Source: Rhexocercosporidium sp. MPI-PUGE-AT-0058 (taxonomy: Eukaryota > Ascomycota > Leotiomycetes > Helotiales). From it: a stretch of 64,000 nucleotides of DNA. Shown here in pieces: positions 61,001-64,000 of the stretch. Both the position numbers and the translations under genes were made by a program. The notes below the pieces were generated by a model, which searched no databases, was not told the origin of the DNA, and was given only the letters and a program-made list of their open reading frames with translations. Positions within the stretch are counted from its first letter, which is position 1. Each line of letters begins with the position of its first letter. The DNA lies in contig JAGTJL010000007.1 in the NCBI GenBank assembly GCA_020746875.1, positions 2,170,001 through 2,234,000 on the forward strand. The letters are read 5' to 3'.

Positions 61001-64000
61001 GTCCCGAATACCCCTCGACTCAGTCGCAAAAGCTGCCAAGGTAGCTGCGTGCGCGAGGTTATTCTCCGTCGCTGATTGAGAGACCGCTGTTGCGATGTCC
61101 TTAACGCCGCCAGTCACAGTCTGGATACCAGCTTGAAGCTCTGCGGTTTCTTTACCGATAAAATCTCCAAGACCTGTGATTAACGTCTTGACAGCATTGA
61201 AGTGGGATTTATTCTCCTCCTCAACTTGCTGGACAGCTTCCTGTATACGACCAAGATCAGCAGAACTATCCCGCGCTACGCTGAGCACTTCACTCTGCGT
61301 CTGTCCAGCTTCCTTCGCAAGCGTCTCAGCTCGCGCAGATGTAGCCGTCAAACCATCGATTTCAGATTTCACACTTAGAATCTCGGCAGATATACCAGCA
61401 GCACTAGCCAGCACCATCTTCTCCATCTTCCCGGCTGCAGCTTCTGCCTTCTCAACATTCTCTCGGATCCGTGGAATATCTTCACAGACGACTGAGAGGG
61501 ATGCCAATGCTGTATTGGCGCTTGAAATTTCGGTACATGATTTTGCGAGTGCGGACTCTATGCTTGAGATGGTGGAGTGCGTGGTAGTGAAACCTTCGGT
61601 ATTGGATTTTTGGACTTCGGTAAGGAGAGCGTGCGTGCTTTCCAGTGATTGCAATGTCTCCAATCCGACTCCATCAACAGACCTTGTCAATTCCGTGAAC
61701 TGAGAGCTGGATTGGCTCGCGTTCGCGGCTAGGGATTCTTGGAGACCGGACAAACTCGTCCCATTCTCCTTCACGCCCGAATCAATGTCCTTAACGAGCC
61801 CAGCAATCGACACGACACCTTCCACGACTTCAGAAATCGGCGTTACTGACTCCTGGAGTTTGGCGAGTTCTGCAGAGAGCGCGGTCATGTTAGCGGTAGA
61901 AAGTTCTTTCAGACCTGAAAATTCTGAGACGTTCGATTGTAAGCCCATCGCAACCACATCATCGAGATCCTTGACGTCTCCCTTCAAGCTTCCGATGCTT
62001 GCTTTCAATTCCTCGCCTATGCCCCTGGTATATTCCTCATTTTTGACCACAGAGTTTTCGAGATCCGATTTCAACGCCTCGATTGCTCCAAGTGTACTGC
62101 TCAGATCCACATTCTTGATCTCAGAACGAAGCACATTCGTAGACGTCGAGATGCACGAAGTGAAGTCCGTCTTCATCTCCGCCACGTCATCGTGAGCGGC
62201 TGTCATAATGCCCGTTTTCGCATCCAGAATCTCTTTCCCAAGAGCAGTCTGGATCACTCGCACTGTTGACAGCACATTTTCTTCAGAAGTCTTGAGCTGC
62301 GAGTCAAGACCAAGGACGGCCGTATTGACTGTCGCAATGGCAGCTGTATTCTCAGCAGCCAGATCTTTAACGGACTTGAGCGTCTCATCAGCTTGCATTT
62401 CTCGAATCGAAGTCTGCACGCTCAACAATGTCTGCGCCGTACTCTTCGTGATATCTCTCAGTCCTCCTAAGCCCTCCCCGTTCTCAAGAATCGACTTCAA
62501 AACCTCCAGATCACGAATCGTACAAGAAGATTCAACATCTCCCGACTTGAGGAAATCAAGGATCTCAGTACTCTTCTCAGCGAGACTAGATACGGAGGTT
62601 TTGAGATCCTCGTCGCGGCTCCGGGAGATATCGAGTAGATCCCTCACCGTTGCCACTTCGGTAGCTTGTTTGGCGATACAACTCTGCGCCCAAGATTCGA
62701 TCTGAAGGAGGATTTCGTCGTCTTTGGTTGATTCCTGAAGGTCTTGAATCAAGATTTTGACTGCTGTTCCATTCTCGTTGATTACAAGTTGACTCGCTTC
62801 GATTGCATCTCTCGTCGTCTTGAGTTCTTCCCTGACAGTAGCATTCTCTGTCTCGAGCAATGTCTTGCTGGAGCGGAGTTCGGTCATGATTTCTGATATT
62901 GGTGAAAGGATGGTGGAGGTTTGCGATTCAGTGTCGGCTTTCATGGAGCGGAATCCGGTTTGGATCTTCCCGTCGAGACTGCTGACATGTGTTGCGATTG
63001 CTTCAATTGTTGATTGAGATGACGTTTCATGGGATGAGGAGATCTTTTTCTCGATGCTGGACTGGAGGTTTGACAGAGCTGAGGATAATGCATCTTTAGA
63101 ATGCGCGTTGGATACCGTTTTGTGGATGGTGCTAAGGGAATCGGTATGAGAGGATAATGCCGAGTCGACATTCGTCCGCATCTCAGAGAGTGTCGTCGTC
63201 AAATCATTCAACATCATCCGCTGTGGTTTTGACTCTTTGATTAAGCCTGTCAAAGAAGATTCCAGCCCCTCCAACTTCGTGCCATGCGAAGAAAGTGGCC
63301 TCAACTTCTCCTCCACACCCTCAACCACTTCCTTCAGGTCCCCCAGCCTCCCCATCACGAGCGCATCCGCGCCCTCCATTCTCGTGAGTACCGTCGTCGT
63401 ATCGCTTAACTTCCTCGCATGCGAAACGGCAAGATTGTCAAGACTCCTGACATGCAACCTGACAGCCTCAACATCCTCCCTCATCGCACTCGCATTCGTC
63501 TCCAGCGCCTCCGAAACCTCCTGAACTGTCTCATTCGTCGCCTCGGCTAACAAATGCACTTTCCCTACCGCAGTAGCAACACCATCCAACTTCGTCGTAT
63601 TCGCGCTCAGAAACTTCGAGCTCACGGAAGCCAAATTCCTCGCCGCCTCAGCCTCCTTCTTGAAATCTGCCATCGCCCTCTCAATCCCCTCCAACTTGGC
63701 ACTCTGCCCTATCAGCGGCGACGTATCTAACAACGCCACCTTATCCTGGATTCCCGCCAAACTCCTCCTAAACCCCTTCTCGGCGAACTCCGCCCTCGAA
63801 CTCACCTTCCCAACCGCACCCAACACATCATCCTCCTCGATCTTCGCCCTAACCCCCTCAATAACCTCCTTACACCCCCTAACGACCTTTCCCATCTCTT
63901 CACAAGCGCCCACAACCCTCCTCTGCAACGCATCGACTTTCTTGCCTAGTTCCCGCTGAACCTCCCAGATGGAATTGTTCAACGTCGTGTTCCTATCCTG
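58079..64000 (-). CDS. Very large repetitive coiled-coil protein (5' end outside window)
   Basis: One uninterrupted frame of 1973 codons runs off the window edge, so the start is not seen. The sequence is almost entirely heptad-like alpha helix rich in Ala, Ser, Thr, Glu and Lys, with no Cys-rich or membrane segment. Internal repeats are obvious: units with LSAESKT...SAEKTNESLNS and ESRDVLDVLSTNVNQKLDE recur at about 70-80 residues (DNA about 60900-60200), and units with GSNHGLTLEALKAAASETV recur at about 43 residues (about 59540-59200). A Cys-poor, Gly/Ser/Arg-rich tail ends the protein. Candidate roles are structural or cytoskeletal, but nothing in the sequence fixes one. A GTAAGA donor-like site overlaps the stop, so a further 3' exon is possible. 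Confidence 0.85.
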   Translation of the reverse strand, partial: QDRNTTLNNSIWEVQRELGKKVDALQRRVVGACEEMGKVVRGCKEVIEGVRAKIEEDDVLGAVGKVSSRAEFAEKGFRRSLAGIQDKVALLDTSPLIGQSAKLEGIERAMADFKKEAEAARNLASVSSKFLSANTTKLDGVATAVGKVHLLAEATNETVQEVSEALETNASAMREDVEAVRLHVRSLDNLAVSHARKLSDTTTVLTRMEGADALVMGRLGDLKEVVEGVEEKLRPLSSHGTKLEGLESSLTGLIKESKPQRMMLNDLTTTLSEMRTNVDSALSSHTDSLSTIHKTVSNAHSKDALSSALSNLQSSIEKKISSSHETSSQSTIEAIATHVSSLDGKIQTGFRSMKADTESQTSTILSPISEIMTELRSSKTLLETENATVREELKTTRDAIEASQLVINENGTAVKILIQDLQESTKDDEILLQIESWAQSCIAKQATEVATVRDLLDISRSRDEDLKTSVSSLAEKSTEILDFLKSGDVESSCTIRDLEVLKSILENGEGLGGLRDITKSTAQTLLSVQTSIREMQADETLKSVKDLAAENTAAIATVNTAVLGLDSQLKTSEENVLSTVRVIQTALGKEILDAKTGIMTAAHDDVAEMKTDFTSCISTSTNVLRSEIKNVDLSSTLGAIEALKSDLENSVVKNEEYTRGIGEELKASIGSLKGDVKDLDDVVAMGLQSNVSEFSGLKELSTANMTALSAELAKLQESVTPISEVVEGVVSIAGLVKDIDSGVKENGTSLSGLQESLAANASQSSSQFTELTRSVDGVGLETLQSLESTHALLTEVQKSNTEGFTTTHSTISSIESALAKSCTEISSANTALASLSVVCEDIPRIRENVEKAEAAAGKMEKMVLASAAGISAEILSVKSEIDGLTATSARAETLAKEAGQTQSEVLSVARDSSADLGRIQEAVQQVEEENKSHFNAVKTLITGLGDFIGKETAELQAGIQTVTGGVKDIATAVSQSATENNLAHAATLAAFATESRGIRDSIVNEAEKTNETFSSNLETVKISIVGEVENSKTLLSAVHQDLTSGVKDITAAVQQASSESTQLHGVTLGAVAAESKIVQDTLTTSAEKTNESLNSGLSAAKEDISSVQTSVKESRDVLDVLSTNVNQKLDETILEASKRHEAALAALSAESKTTQEVVTTSAEKTNESLNSKFDGIQGTLASELSRTKEVLVKDIASVQSSLKESRDVLDGLSTNLNKKLDKAVLEASKTHESTLAALSAESKTILNTITAESEKTATTISLDLETAKSSIISEIDSSSALVFADLTAIKASTQRSHDILTVLSTEATQTNSKLEYVAAEAEKAHLAVVAAIEEQKRVLCDALTKEVGGLNSAVGVVGTKIEEKVGGVEIAVLGGLEGVKREVEGVGKNVTERTEKLSTDLIAGFSKADSNYETTINAIEKEGKNLSEVVLSESKATEVAIGAAKDATLLHIQQSKGSVVEKLDSVEKEVLVKFGETNGTIMKEFDVLTSKTNERQNIMLEALKNSSLETVTAVEKTSTRNIDILSKEIGAGFEKAGSNHGLTLEALKAAASETVSTIERTSMKSRDALSQEIGTGFKSMGSNHETAIETLKSSSTTIAETIVREIGTSTTATTTGVQSLLTEISKTHDSITTLQTTTTTLSTETATSFSHAAAARKKALKHYEGHVDTILEAIRQQGKTTSSCVDAVQKVVLTGLQNMNSSLEGYVSQEGVAARKSIEDVTALINNKTTNLEGQLNNGFEGLSKESTTASRAMDAHVNTLSAAIKDEAETTQARVETLHSRVLDEVQKTDTALRSSVTSLKTSIEATSKTHAETQHAMQAEIKTLTPSLKAIDAAVRVNSAAIARVDKAVLEAASQVKSEVHSSIQGMSGQLEDEISEMGRRIRGIAEFEIPRLEALARRQRDAVEVIGGRIIGTTKKFDEMVANVGKGNGGLDKSELLGMSGRLRGGSNASSTRSKDSGYRMGAFESGGRM

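Noticed and set aside
59160..62705. Several plus-strand frames of 165-234 codons antisense to the coiled-coil gene
   Set aside because: Ser/Val/Phe-rich composition is the expected antisense shadow of a helical Ala/Ser/Glu/Lys-rich gene; no independent family pattern.
1..64000. CRISPR arrays, rRNA and tRNA genes
   Set aside because: None found. No regular spacer-repeat arrays and no cloverleaf with a convincing T-loop motif were recognised by eye; a tRNAscan run would be needed to exclude tRNAs.

Overview
The window looks like nuclear DNA of a filamentous ascomycete (Pezizomycotina). Nearly every gene is split by short introns (about 44-145 nt) with GTAAGT/GTATGT-type donors and CTAAC/CTGAC branch sites. 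The families are typical of these fungi: Zn2Cys6 regulator, Rhodopsin_dom (PTH11-like) and DUF3112 membrane proteins, DUF1996, DUF8021, Clr5-ankyrin, NACHT-ankyrin, HET and CorA-like proteins. One 9.7-kb block is AT-rich and carries the signature of repeat-induced point mutation (RIP). A leotiomycete is plausible, but I cannot fix the genus.

Layout. 0-3.4 kb: three minus-strand members of one small Cys-rich family (start MC..., then CGC, then CxxC), one possibly broken. 4.3-6.6 kb: Zn2Cys6 factor. 7.4-8.5 kb: DUF3112 protein. 8.8-10.6 kb: choline/GABA-type permease. 12.8-14.1 kb: Rhodopsin_dom protein. 14.7-15.7 kb: secreted DUF8021 protein. 15.9-20.3 kb: NACHT-ankyrin NLR-like protein. 21.7-23.6 kb: type-B carboxylesterase. 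24.6-26.6 kb: an unrecognised protein with an 8-residue minisatellite and, just upstream of it, a HET N-terminal fragment.

26.8-36.5 kb is a transposon nest that can be read in three layers. A piggyBac-like DNA transposon (TIRs at 26805 and 36495, about 2.05 kb without its insert) is split inside its transposase frame by a 7.64-kb Ty1/Copia LTR retrotransposon (28407-36047, 215-bp LTRs, TSD TAGAC). That element carries a 282-bp insertion at 33256-33537 that is not RIP-mutated.

38.4-43 kb: a low-complexity protein and a Clr5-ankyrin protein. 43.4-43.8 kb: a decayed NACHT-WD40 fragment. 45.5-46.3 kb: nitroreductase. 47.7-49.3 kb: CorA-like protein whose last membrane helix is frameshifted. 49.9-51.4 kb: secreted DUF1996 protein with two apparent homopolymer frameshifts. 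52.6-54.6 kb: serine beta-lactamase-like protein. 54.8-56.6 kb: amino-acid permease. 58.1-64 kb: 3' part of a gene for a very large coiled-coil protein that runs off the window.

I see no biosynthetic gene cluster or operon-like pathway. The common thread is accessory, fast-evolving content: four NLR/HET/ankyrin-type loci or remnants around a RIP-silenced transposon island, plus nutrient transporters and secreted proteins. All exon structures were read by eye from splice signals and phase, and have not been tested against transcripts.
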